Shown: positions 15,001 to 25,969, numbered from the stretch's first letter. The stretch is 64,000 nt of DNA from Hymenolepis diminuta (GCA_900708905.1 CAADRB010000002.1:4195308-4259307); one strand, 5' to 3'. Translations and numbers: made by a program. The notes: generated by a model not told the origin, from the sequence alone.

Positions 15001-18000
15001 TCCGATTGTAGAAAACAAAGCCATCCCAGAAAATTCTGATCTGATGTTAGTGGCTGAAGTATCGAAATCTGTTGTGACTGTTTCAACTCAGACGCCAGGC
15101 TTCAATCGAAAAGTCGAAATTTCATTCGATGTTGGTGATATGTCATGTGATTCATTTGCGGAAGCTGAAGATGCAGAAAGTGTAAAACTGATAGAATACC
15201 AAGTGACTGCAAAAGAGGCTTCTCCAAACTTAGGTTCTTACATGGTGGATCAAAATATGCCTTCTGAACTTGAGATAAAGCGTCTACATTATGTGGCGGT
15301 GATGACTGATGCAAATATTGGATCAGCCACTAATTTGAAATTAACAGAGCAACATCAGTGTAGTAGATGTCAAAGGGAGATCACTGAGGAGAAGGAAACA
15401 GGTTCAAGATCAACACAAACTCGAATTAGCGTTGAATTTGAGCAGTTTTCAGTTCAAAAGACCTCTCCATTAATTTCAAATGGTGAAAGAATAAAAGAAT
15501 TACCGAATTTGATTTCTGAACAAAATCCCATTGAAGATTCTGACCGAATGGAACAAACTAGTATTCAAGAGCCGATATCTTCAGATAGAAGATCAATAAT
15601 AGCAACTTCATCGATCCAGACCGATATTTCTGGACCCATTTTAATCATACCAAATCATAGACTTCAATCGATCACTAAAAGTAATGACGGATACTGCCTT
15701 TCCCCATCTGAATCCTCAGCTGATGTCTTCGCCGAATTTGAAAATATGGGTTTCGCAGATAAACACTTTGTGGAAATGATCGATGAGGAAATTCAATCTG
15801 TAAGCCTAATTTCCGACGCCTTCTCACAAACTCTATACGCATTGCTGCCAGTTATCACTTTATTGCCCGAAGGATCGGAGAAGGAAGAGTCAATTAAACC
15901 ATCTGCATCTAAAGAGATGAATTCAGCTGCACTTCCATCCGCTAACCTCATCTCATCTTCAACCATGCCGAGCTTTCAAGTTTCAATACCTCTTGCACAA
16001 GAACAGTCGGCTATAACCGTTGAGAGGATTCCTCTGGTTGATACGGCAATGCAGAATTCAGCAACTGAAATTATTTTAGCACACAACTCTGTCAAATCAA
16101 CTGAGAGTTTTGTTGGTTTGTGGAATCAGTTGAGTTTATCTAGCAGTTTGGATACTCTTTCCGCTCGACAGGTATCGACTGGCACTATGAAAATAAATCA
16201 AATTGCTGAGCTGATCGTGTTAAGAATGTCCGAGAAGCTTAGAGAAGATATTGACTCACAAAGTATTTCAGATCTTCCTTATGTTCGTCAAGATCAACAT
16301 AACGATGATGAGCCAAAAATTAAAAGATCTGCAATTCGGGCTGGACTCAAATTAGGAAAAGGCGATGCCTTAAAGGCATATTCTGAAATCGAGGAAGGTT
16401 TAGAAGTTCTAAACCATGATATTGGCGTGTCATGTTCAATTCTACCTGTTGATCAACACAAACCGAACTACGCTGAATTTTCAAGAACTCACGGTACTGG
16501 TTCTATGGCAATTGCCTTTGATAAATATTATGAAGACCAATCTCCTGCCAGTGCTCCTAAAAGCTTAGAATCGGCAGATTACTTGGCTATTTTGAGACCA
16601 GCGAAATCTTTTCATACCAGAGAAGGACAGGATGAACCAGAGAATGATGTTAGCGAAATGACGAAGCAAGATGAAGGACTGACAGTTTCTCATGGACACT
16701 TATTGAGTTCTAAAAGTTCTGCAAGAACCAAATCTGGAGAATCTGTTACAGGATACCCACCCATCGAAGAACCTCAAAATGATTTAGTCCATTCCAGTTT
16801 TCCATCAAATGTAATGGACGCTTCACGGGCTAAGATGCATGATATCGCTACAATGACCATTATAGAAGTTTCACCAGAAAGAACACAGAAAGAGCATGAA
16901 TTAGAATTCAGCCAAGCAAGAGTTCCGAATTTCTTGATGTTTGATATATCCAGAAATTTTGTAACTATCTCTACCCAGACCTACGATAACTTCCGAGCTG
17001 CTGGAAAATGGTCTGCCGACGAAAGCTTGCCGATTTCTGATTTTGAAAAGATTGATGTCTTACATGTTGAAGAAATGGCAAACGGAAAAGACGCTCCACA
17101 AAATCTCGTGTCAAATACACTGGATCGGTGTCCCTCTTCGAAACCTGAGGTCTCAATTCTTAGGTGTATATCTACGATGACGGATGATGTCATAAGTTTA
17201 GCGGAAAGCAATCACCCATTGGTTAAATCCAAATTTTCAGGATACAGTGGTCAAGAAGAAATTAATCAAGATATTTCTTCATCACACCTGTGTTTGAATT
17301 GCCGAAAAGCCAAATTGTCGAGTTCTACTCAAACCCGAGTAAGTGTCGAAGACAGATTCAGGGAACATGAAGATCACAATTCATCTCAATCACGACAGCA
17401 GTCAATCCTTGAAAGCCTACGATCAACTTCAAGGTCATATCCTGATGCTTCCTTCAATAAGCCGACCTCAAGTAACATGAATAATGTCTCAATAATTACC
17501 ACGAAAGTTATCCAGTCTTCTGTGGCTAGCAAACAAGAATCGGAAACTTCCGACTATCGTGGATCAAGACTTTTATCAAAAACCGTTATTCTGGCACGAA
17601 TATCGAAATCAACCACATCAATAGCCACACAAGCATTTGAAGCAGCTCAGAAATCATTTGTATCTCCTGAAAATAATGTCTTCAGTGAGAATACCTCAGA
17701 GGTCTCCTCTCAAGAAAATTTATCAGGCCAAAAGAAACATCCAGCGACTCTACAATCACAAAATGAGTTGGGCCAGTTTTCCATTCCTCAAAGGTCAGAC
17801 CTATCGATGAGTGCTGCTACGGATTGTGGTGTTTCCACGACTCAGAATGTACTGAAAAGCTCATCATTCGACGAAGGATCAGAATCCAAGGAGCATCCTG
17901 ATGTGAAGATTGATATCGATGAATCTTCTAAAGCTTCCATCAGTAATGAATTTCTGCATGTTGTCTTACCACATATTCACGAAAGTAGTCCAAACCTCCG

Positions 18001-20344
18001 TAAAATGGATATAGTAGCATCTTCATTGACTCGTGAGGCTCAGACTAATGTCAGTCTGCTTGCTCTGGACTCAATCGGCAGAAGGCAATCGACAATAGGA
18101 ATATCTGAAGGTGCTCTAAGCCAATTAGATGAAAATCGTAGTCTTCATAAATGGAAGCTCTTACCCCTTAATGGCAGCGGCGAGACATTAGCCACAGAAG
18201 GATCAAGCGATTACCTGCTCTTCGGTGATAAATCTTCAAATAATGATAACCAAGCGAAAGAAGGCTCTCTAAGTGAGTATGAGGAGGAGGATTTACAAAC
18301 GCAGATCAGTCCCATAGATAGGGATGTAGTAAAACAAGAAACTTTTGCAGCTGAACACGACAAATCTACAGTAAAAGATGAAGAGATATTAATCGACAAT
18401 CGACGTGTGATTAGAGACATTTCGGCTCAAACTACCTCGGATATTATCTTAGAAAATGAAAGCTTCTTGAAAATGATTGGAGATAGTTACTATGCAGCTT
18501 TGTTGAGAAGCAGCTGCGAATCAAAATCTGTTGGGCTTCAAGAAAATCTAGGTACTGATAAAATTTCTCAACTCTCGGAAACGCCTGCACTGTCAAGTGG
18601 CCCAGAGTACTCCAAGATGAACAAGGAACAAGGAATTCAGCGTACTATTTCAGCTCTGGATATGATAGATGACAATATTTCTAGATGTACTAATGAAGAA
18701 CTGAATCAGTGCACTAAGGCTCTGTTGAGGGAAATCAAACAACGTCCGCAATACCACGGAGATTATGATATTATACTCCACAAATCGATTTCCAACCAGT
18801 CCACTCAGACAGTCCCTGACTTCTATCCGTCACACCAAAACAGAAAGGAGCAGGTCGGGAGGAAAAGCAGATCTTGTCAGACAGATGATTTAAGTACCAA
18901 ATATTCAAAGGAGGAACGCGAGGTATGGTGTCAAGAGTTTTTTGAAATCGAAAAGGAAATACATCAAATCGATGATGAGGTTCATGAGTCTACTGATATG
19001 GAAATTCAGTATCTACTTGAAAAAACTCTCGGCATTTCGTGAGTTGTTTTCAGATTTTTTCATCTATTGATTGTTCTTTACTTTTCAGTTAAAATTGTTG
19101 TCTTAAATTTACGTTATTATATGAAATAATACTTAATTTGAAAGAATAGCTGTTTGAAATGTTATATTTCAAATTGATTATTTTATTTTTCAAGACCAGT
19201 TTTTCTTCACTTATGATGTTCAATTTAATATTTATTATTTTTTAGAGAAATTATGGAAGTTTTCCGCCTGCGAGTTCGCTTGCTCGAGTATGAGTTATGC
19301 GACGATTTCAATCGCCTTTTAACTCCAGTCTGGCAAAACAAAATCGAAGTGGCCAGTCAGCAAACAGGAGTTTTTATTCCCTTCTCTCTTGCATTGCGTC
19401 GTAATCTTATCCATTTAGCTGATCGTCAGCCACACTATATCGATAACATTCGGGATAAAATATTGCCTCTGGATGAAGCCTTTTCTTTGGGCTATATTCG
19501 TTTGACTACAACACCATGTCTGTTGGATAATGCAGGACCCCTGGTCTTTATTGAAAGAGAGTCCTTTGGATGGAGTAATGCCCGAGGTCTTGGATATATG
19601 AGCGCTGTTGATGGATCCAGAAAGTCTTTCAGTGAAGCTTGGAATGCTGGATACATCCGTAGAGCTCCTAATGGAAATTTCGTCGTCGTTTGGGATGACA
19701 TGCTTTCTCTGTGGATATCAGCTGAAGAAGCAGTTGCGAAGAATATACTTCTAATCTCCAGTAAGAAAGACTTCACTCTGTGTAAAGTGCGAAGAAAATT
19801 ATATCGTGTATCATCTGTTAAACCTGGAGGTTCAAAAGGTCAGTGGCTGAACCCACTAGAAGCTTTAACGTACGGTCTCTTTGAGTGGAAAACAGGTGAC
19901 CTTGCAGATTCCTGGCTTATTCGACCGAAAGTTACCAGGCAAACTCTGAGTGAAGCCATCTTTATACCTCCCTCACAAGAACTTGTTCCACTCAGCTGGA
20001 AAGAGTTCTACGATTCCTGGAAAGAAGGATTAGTTCAACTCACATCGGAGTCCAATTCAGATTTGATTTCGCTAACAGACTTTGACAATAGAAGATTAGT
20101 GAAAGCCTTTCTAAATCTAGTTGTGAATCCTTTTGAGGCGTCTCACAAACAGCTCACGGACGGTCAGAAGTTTGAGAAACCCCTGTCTTACTTTGAATTT
20201 CTCACACCGGAAGATGAGAAAGAAGAAGTACGTGAATCCGTAAATGCTCCGTGTACGACAACGAAAATTATTAAAACTACCAAAAGGGTAAAGACGACGA
20301 GTAAGAAGGCAACAATTCGCTCTCAACAATATGGACAATCATAA
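2..20344 (+). CDS. Giant repeat-rich protein with plakin-like C-terminus (5' partial, two exons)
   Basis: Exon A covers 2-19038 and exon B 19246-20344. The frame is open from the window edge, so the true start lies upstream; the first ATG is not meaningful. Exon A runs more than 6300 codons without a stop until a TGA that overlaps a GTGAGT donor at 19039. Splicing there to the acceptor at 19244-19245 joins TC to A and keeps frame, giving at least 6711 residues in the window. The exon A product is rich in Ser, Thr, Gln and acidic residues, has no membrane segment, and is made of decayed repeat modules. These include GDVYxDF, DYxAILRP, RDxGVxCxLL, single CxxC pairs and STQTxxSVE. Exon B contains segments such as LPLDEAFSLGYIRL, SAEEAVAKNILL and PLEALTYGLFEW, which resemble plakin/plectin repeats, and ends in a Lys/Thr-rich basic tail. 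I do not recognise an orthologue. A cytoskeletal scaffold role is inference. Coding status is certain; the plakin relationship is about even odds. Confidence 0.9.
2960..6800 (+). repeat. Type A coding repeats in the giant exon (four decayed copies)
   Basis: Four divergent copies share a module order. A Pro-rich then acidic stretch comes first (nt about 2977-3060, 4655-4720, 6145-6200). It is followed by L[IM][SP]T[AS]SM[SA] (about 3286, 3906, 4909, 6420), then KK[VIT][QE][VI]xP followed by E[SC]QT (about 3538, 4117, 5140, 6670). The last module is GDVYADF or a variant (3629, 4220, 5201, 6764). Later relatives of the last module recur at 12566, 14294 and 15719. Conservation is at motif level only; the DNA has diverged, so the duplications are old. 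Confidence 0.75.
9984..10712 (+). repeat. 729-bp exact coding duplication, copy 1
   Basis: This segment appears base-for-base identical to 11346-12074. It lies wholly inside the giant exon and keeps frame, since the offset is 1362 nt or 454 codons. It covers the QTSYSLLP, TMS, SLDSL, STGTMT and RDMGVMC modules of one type B repeat. The 633 bp between the copies are not duplicated. The sharp ends and lack of divergence contrast with the old decayed repeats around it. Confidence 0.93.
11346..12074 (+). repeat. 729-bp exact coding duplication, copy 2
   Basis: Partner of 9984-10712. Identity stops after the shared TCTCAAC; the next base is C here and T in copy 1. Downstream sequences then differ: this copy continues into a DYLALIRP module and copy 1 does not. 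A recent duplication, gene conversion, or an assembly error at a repeat could each explain it. Confidence 0.93.
19039..19245 (+). other. Intron of the giant gene (GT-AG, phase 2)
   Basis: The donor is GTGAGT at 19039 and the acceptor is a T-rich tract ending in TTTTTAG at 19245. Removing these 207 nt joins the giant exon to the next open frame with no stop: TC from exon A and A from exon B make Ser, followed by Glu, Ile, Met. Without splicing the giant frame ends at TGA 19040-19042, inside the donor. This supports one gene rather than two adjacent ones. Confidence 0.85.
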
Positions 20345-20416
20345 TTTATTTCTCTTCTCTATTTCCAACTTATAATACCCGTGCTTATTTCGTTTGAAAT
20401 TTCGAATTCCACTTAG

Positions 20417-20422
20417 AATAAA
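20417..20422 (+). terminator. Polyadenylation signal of the giant gene
   Basis: An AATAAA lies 73 nt after the TAA stop (20342-20344) on the coding strand. It is the only canonical signal seen near that stop. Confidence 0.6.
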
Positions 20423-21927
20423 TGAACGAATATATACACATATATATTGTGTGGTATGTTTAAGTTCAACAGTATTTTTTGGCTAAGTGGTTCAGTCCAC
20501 TACATTATTTGGTTATGTTAGTGCAGGAATATGTTTTAGTGCACTAAGTCTACTTGCAAGACACTCAGAGAATTGTGATTTAGCTGTCAGATTCATCTAC
20601 AGTGCGGTTGAGAAGAAGGTCCCTCTATTAGAATTTGACTCATTTATTCGCATTGTGGGAAGAATACGTAAATCACAAACTTCTATATGAATTTCGATTT
20701 ATAAATAAGTGCTCAGGTTTAGTTTCTTATGCCACTCGGGACTCCATTATTGGGATCCTTGACCTTCAATTCTGACGACCTGGGAATGCACTTCAATAAT
20801 TATCACTCACAATCTTTGCACTCAAACAACTGATTTCCAAACTTCATCGAGTTCACACAGCCTAACACGTTGTTAAACATTCAAACATCTAGAGATCTTT
20901 AAATGGTGTGCTTTGCAATCACCTCTTTTTATGTTCAAAAGGTCCAGAGACTAAGAATAGTCTACATTGCATTAAAACATGATACCGATTTTTTCTCAAG
21001 CAAGTAATATCTGGGCAAGCTGCCTTACGGAAACGCTAACTCCTTTCATTCTCGTAAGAACTTTTAACTTAAGCTTGATAATTTTCACCTGCACTTTCTT
21101 CATATCTCCCAGGTGAATAAACATAGGAACGTTTAAACTTAAAGTACACTCTAGAGGCACAAGTTGAATGGACTAGAAACCAGACAATTTGCTGATGATG
21201 CTGCTATCAGACGACCTACGGTGACTCATCATGTCAAACCGCCAATGTTTTTTACCACCTTATTTTACTTATTCTGTCTATATTGTAAGAAAACAGGATC
21301 AAAATAGGTGCAGTTTAGCGATCAGGCGGTTTAGTATAGGTGTGATGAGATTCTAAAGTATGCTACCCCCGTACCTTTTAACAGTAATCGAAAGCTACCT
21401 TTTCTGGAGTTAATGTAGAAATGAAAGACCGATTTTGGCTAAAGCTACACTTGGTGACTTCTGTCGTGTCTAGAAAAGGTTCCTAACCGTTTGCTACTTG
21501 TTAAGTTGTTCGTTACATTCTTCAGTAGGTTCATCTATTAAATGAAAATCCTATTTTCACTACCACAAATTATTTTGGCAATGAGAGTCCCCGTAAATGA
21601 AATTCCTATATGATAAGGGAACTCTCAATTACTTCCACACAACTGTCCTCATATAAATTACGGCCCAGTCCATACTTAATTTTAAAAAGTGAAGAACTGA
21701 GTTAATCGCATTCATTTGTTAAACCGATAATAAGTGGTGGACAAAACCAGGTAATGGTTGGAGTTTCATGTACCTTTAAAGTGTAGATCTAAAGGCATTT
21801 GGTACCTAATAAAAAATTATGCTTGCAGTGACACAATGCATTTTCTGTAAGTTGTACCACACAAGGACTCGTCCATCGGCTCACTATAGAACAATGGTTA
21901 AATGCAATGAAAAAATGGTGAAAATTA
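20423..21927. other. AT-rich intergenic stretch, no gene supported
   Basis: About 1.5 kb between the giant gene and the retrotransposon. The only open frame of note (20487-20690) begins with GTG, is 67 codons long, has no recognisable domain and no clear splice context. I see nothing else that can be supported. Confidence 0.6.
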
Positions 21928-21941
21928 AATTATTTGCGGGA
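21928..21941. repeat. Target-site duplication, left copy
   Basis: AATTATTTGCGGGA, identical to 25970-25983. It sits at the border where AT-rich flank changes to the more GC-rich element, as expected for a non-LTR insertion. Confidence 0.8.
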
Positions 21942-22464
21942 AATCCACCCTCCATCTCGACGTAGTCCTATGGCGTAACCAGGGCTGATCGGAATTTGCC
22001 TACGCACAAGTTGCAAGGTGTGAAGGCATCCTTTCCACTCTAGTCCGGGCTAACGGAGGATATGATCGCGAAAAGCCTTTATCTCAACACTTTGGTGTCG
22101 TGGGGATGGTGGTCCTTTTATATGCTTAGGGACACTTGACGTCGACAACTCGGTTAAAAAGATACCGAAAGGACCTCTGGAAGGGGGCACACGAGTGTCA
22201 AGGCAGCATTCTGAAGTGAACATGAGTTTTAGCAGTCCTCATGTGAGAATCTTCAAGGAGGTACCGAGGAACTGCAGTGTAATGCTCTATTCATAGAGGT
22301 TAACTCACGGTCGGATACGTGAAAAGGCTCAGGGAAAGGTGGCAGGTGAAACGAGGTATGTGCGGGTATACGGACCAAAATGGGAAAGGCGGCAACTTTG
22401 AAGGCCGGCGACCCCTAGTTTCCTAGACCCAAATATAACACTGCAACTTCTAGATACAGATACT

Positions 22465-23225
22465 ATGACAATACGCGACAGTCAAGTAACAGAGTGCGGC
22501 CCTCCTCGGAGGGCAGTGACCTTCCTGAAACTTGGTCTGTCCAATGTCCGATCTTGCGCAAGTGAAGCGAAGTTCTTGGATATTCATCGCCAGGTGATGG
22601 AAGGTCGTTTCCGTTTAGTTGGACTAACGGAAATAAGGATGCCTTCGGGCTCCTACAAGGTGAGTGGAGATTGGGTCATGCATAATGCTGATCATGACTC
22701 AAACTACCCCGCTGACGGAGGGGTTGGATTTCTGATTGATACCAGAGTCCTAAAAGTCCGGAAAGGAAGGCATCTTGCCGTAGAGTCATTGTTATGGGTG
22801 AGTTTAATTGCCGTATTGGCAAGGATGCACGTACCATGTATGAAGGTGTAGTCGGCTCATCGACGGACCAGAGCCCAGAAACATCAGTGAATGGCCAGCG
22901 GGTAGCCAGTCTCTGTGAGATTAACGGTCTGAAGATACTAAACATCTTTTATGAAAAGAAAATGGTGTTGAGTGCGACGTGGCAACATACTCACGGTGCG
23001 AAAGCAATGATGGACCTAGTGATAGGTTCCAGCTCACCTTCCTTTAAATTTACGGACGTCAGAGTCTTTCGTAAAGCTGAAGCCAATTCAGATCACTATC
23101 TGGTTGTCACGACCCTGAGGGTGAAGACGTGCACCAGGCGTACCATCTATCGCCCTAATAGACAGTTACAAGCCTGGCAACTCGGTAGAGGCGTAGATCT
23201 CATTGCCAAGCACAAGGAACATTAA
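22465..23225 (+). pseudogene. APE-type endonuclease of the retrotransposon, internally deleted
   Basis: The first frame (22465-22851) carries the endonuclease start, with LGLSNVRS, GLTEIR and GGVGFLID. From about 22790 the match moves to another frame with MGEFNCRIG and, near the end, the SDHYLVV motif that closes these endonucleases. The segment normally found between GGVGFL and the GDFN-type motif, which holds the YAP-type strand, is missing. The break therefore looks like a deletion plus frameshift rather than a single base change. The enzyme would nick target DNA in an active element; this copy cannot be functional. Confidence 0.8.
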
Positions 23226-23254
23226 TAAAAGTATCATAACGGACTCACTCCTGA

Positions 23255-24835
23255 GTGCACTATCATGAGATAGTAAAGATAGTGGGGAATGCAGCAGCGA
23301 CTGTCTGTCGGAGCCACAAGAAAGCAAAGGGAAGGAAGAAGGGCTGGTATGAAAATACCAGGTCCACTCTCCAACCCGGACTGCAGAAGAAGGAACGTCT
23401 AAGGGTAAAGTGGTTGAAAACGCAGAAAGCTGAGGACTTTGAAGCCTATCGAAGACAGCGAAACGATATGGTCCAACAGATACAATCTGTCAAGCAGAAA
23501 TATCTGGACGACGAAATAGCGAAATTCCCACCCCATATGGCTGCAAACGAACCGAAGCAGACGTTTGTGACCTTAAAGAATGTGATGAGGTCTACCTCGA
23601 GAAAGTGGGCTGACACTGCACCTCTCAGACCTTCCATATCTCCAAAAGACCTAAAAGAGCGCTACTCTGCTCTATTTAAACGCAGAGGGGAGAAAGTGGA
23701 GTCATCCGACTTCTCTAACCTAAAGCAGGATAGCAACCTAACCATGGATGAGTTTTTTAAAGCGAAAGCTAAGCTCAAAACAGGGAAGAGTCCAGATTCT
23801 AACGGCCTGCGCTCCGAACTGCTGAAGTGGGGAGGGTTGTTGCTTGACTGTCACATATTGGATATGTTTAACTCATATTGGAACGGCAGCGCAGAGATCT
23901 TCAGAAAATGGGTTGACGCTGAGGTTGCGTCAGTATACAAGAGAAAGGGATCTAAAGGAGAGGCTAATAATTATCGAGGTATCTCCCTGTTAGATACCAT
24001 AGGGAAGCTGTACGCCGGCCTAGTATGTGGAAGGCTGACAGCGCACATGCTGAATCTACTCTCGCCCACGCAGTACCTATCCCGAGAGGGCTACTCGGCA
24101 GACCGAACCATCTTGGCGATTCGACACTGCATCCAACTTGCCATTGATAAGAACAAACCCATTGTTCTTATCTTCGTAGATTTGAAGAAAACATTTGATT
24201 CCCTTCCAACTCATGTGATAATCAAACAGTTTATCGATCTGCGGTGTTCATGAAACAAAGTACATAGTATTTCTGCGCTCTTAGACTCACCTGTGGGAAG
24301 ACTTAGAGGCTCCACTGAAAGTTTCATTATGGAACGTGGAGTTCGACAAGGCTCCAAGGAAGGTCCGCTGCTTTTTAACAACACCTTTCAGCCAGAGGAG
24401 ATTTGCAACCTTACTGCCCAGATGGGTATTACACCGGTTGCGAAAAATGGTGTTGAATGGAAGTTTGGCCACATAGAGTATGCAGACGATCTTTGCCTGA
24501 TCGCAAGTACTATAGCTGAAGCGGAAGGGCTTCTGCAGCGTTTAGATATAGTACTAGCAAATTTTCATATGGAAATAGCAACTGACAAGACCCAGTGGAT
24601 GTGCTTGGGAGAGGAACCGGAGCGAAATTTACTTCACTTTGGAAGTAAAAGCATTGAGAGAGTCCACTCATACAGATACTTGGGTTCGCCAATTAACACG
24701 TTAGGCGATGCCACAGAAGCCGTCTCTGGTGGTATATCTAACGGGCGCAGACAGCTGATGAAAATTGGCCCGATTCTGTGTAGTTCGGTTCTAGCAGTGC
24801 AGACTGTGTGCTATTTACTGCGCTCTCCACCGTAG
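23255..24835 (+). pseudogene. Reverse transcriptase of the retrotransposon, interrupted
   Basis: The reverse transcriptase copies element RNA into DNA at the nicked target. Visible motifs are NNYRGISLL, FVDLKKTFDSL (normally KAFDS), GVRQG, EYADDLCLIA with both catalytic aspartates, and YRYLGSPI. The frame before 24253 and the one from 24293 are the same, separated by TGA at 24251-24253. Around that stop the +1 frame reads GVHETKY, so a pair of compensating shifts is more likely than one nonsense change. The frame ends at 24835, before the usual C-terminal part. Confidence 0.85.
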
Positions 24836-24948
24836 TCCTCAGAATCAGAGATAACAATCGGATATCAGCTTTGCTCAATACTGCCTGAAGAGTTATCTTT
24901 GGGCCCAACTCAAGGAGGATACTCAAAACAGAGGAGCTGGCGAAGAGA

Positions 24949-25665
24949 GTGCCCCTGAAATGCCCAACTGCTATAATACAGCGAAGGCATCTGAGCCTAT
25001 GGATTGGGCTGAGCAGACAGAAGCAGAGCCTAGCGAAAAGGCTGATAGAAAGCTGCCTGAAAGACAACGCTGGCAAAAAGAGGGCTCATACCAAGTGCTG
25101 GAATCGTCAGCTTCAAGCTGATGCGAAAGAACTCTTCTCAGGGGATGCTAAGGACTGACTTGCCAATCCTTGTCATAAGGTCCCTGAGAATGACCAGTAT
25201 AGGCCTAATTTAGTCGGCAGTAGACACCAAACGGTGAAGTTTTCCAACCTGAATTGCTCAAGATGGTTTGCCAGACGTGCTGAGATGCTGCGGCACGTAA
25301 GGCAAGACCATGGAGCGGTAATGAAATCCGAGGGGGCAAAACTAAGCTGCCCAATTACCGATTGCCATAAGCAGTACAAGGTGAGAGGTTGGTTGAATAA
25401 ACATCTCCGATTTTGTCACACAGAAATGATAAGTACTGCGAATGGAAGCCGGGAGCAGCCTAGTGGAGCCAACACGCCCTTGCCGCGCGCGGGAAGAGGT
25501 AAAATTTTCGATAAGTTTGTATGCAATTTTCCTGGTTGTTCTAAATCTTTAGGTACCGAAAAGAGCATCAGGAACCATGCATGCGAGAAACACAACTGGT
25601 CAGTTGCTAGAAGTGTACCTCTGGGTGAAGGCCGAAAGAGACGTACAACCAAACCACGACTATGA
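24949..25665 (+). pseudogene. C-terminal segment and C2H2 zinc fingers of the retrotransposon
   Basis: 24949-25158 resembles the region after the reverse transcriptase in RTE-type elements. After a TGA the same frame resumes at 25234 with finger-like units: CSRWF...HVRQDH (its first Cys appears lost), CPITDCHKQY...HLRFCH, and CNFPGCSKS...HACEKH. The Cys and His spacing fits C2H2 fingers. They presumably bind element RNA or target DNA. C-terminal placement is less usual than the N-terminal fingers of R2-type elements. Confidence 0.75.
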
Positions 25666-25969
25666 AGAGGTAGCTGTCCTACAAAACATCCCCAGCCTCC
25701 AGGGGCAAATCAGAAGCCGGCGCTGAGATGTTCCAACCCCACTCTACCGTTTTTTCCCCTAGTTAGGACTTCTCCTCCACTTAACAACTTACCTAAATCC
25801 AAATACCGAACTTTATATCTTTCATAAACTAATAATCTTCATATTTCATAAAACCCCTAAATCCAAACTCCCATCCTTGTAGTGTCAACCTAAGATAAGC
25901 CCACGGGCTTGACCAATATGTGTCAAGCCTAAGTGTAACTTAAGCATTGACTCAACAAAGGCTAGGTAG

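Larger units (their letters stand above)
6830..17400 (+). repeat. Type B coding repeats in the giant exon (about five decayed copies)
   Basis: A different module order recurs. It runs QTSYxLLP, then S[ST]TMS, then a Ser/Leu-rich STES...SLDSL helix-like block. After that come STGTMT, RDxGVxCxLL (about 7399, 10672, 12034, 13133, 16418) and DYxAILRP (about 7577, 12213, 13297, 16579; outliers at 1499 and 18488). Then come IATMT, a single CxxC pair (about 8357, 11123, 13746, 15357, 17289) and STQT[QR]xSVE. Copy length varies from roughly 450 to 900 codons, so this is not a clean tandem array. The CxxC pairs stand alone, so any metal site would need two copies. Confidence 0.7.
21942..25969 (+). mobile_element. 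Decayed RTE-like non-LTR retrotransposon with C2H2 tail
   Basis: A 4.0-kb insertion bounded by a 14-bp direct repeat. It is visibly more GC-rich than its flanks. Order on the + strand: about 520 bp of leader, an APE-type endonuclease, a reverse transcriptase with YADD at 24479-24490, a C-terminal region typical of RTE-type polyproteins, then C2H2 zinc fingers. There are no long terminal repeats and no poly(A) tail at the right end. Frame breaks at about 22790, 23230, 24250 and 24835-24949, plus a stop at 25156, make it inactive. The endonuclease looks like the CFDP2/RTE type; clade assignment is inference and other non-LTR clades are possible. Confidence 0.85.

Noticed and set aside
19040..19042. 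TGA as the true end of the giant protein
   Set aside because: It overlaps a GTGAGT donor that joins in frame to the next exon; use as an alternative end by intron retention cannot be excluded.
19253..20344. Separate gene starting at ATG 19253
   Set aside because: The acceptor at 19245 and the in-frame join to the donor at 19039 show it is the last exon of the giant gene; the ATG is an internal methionine.
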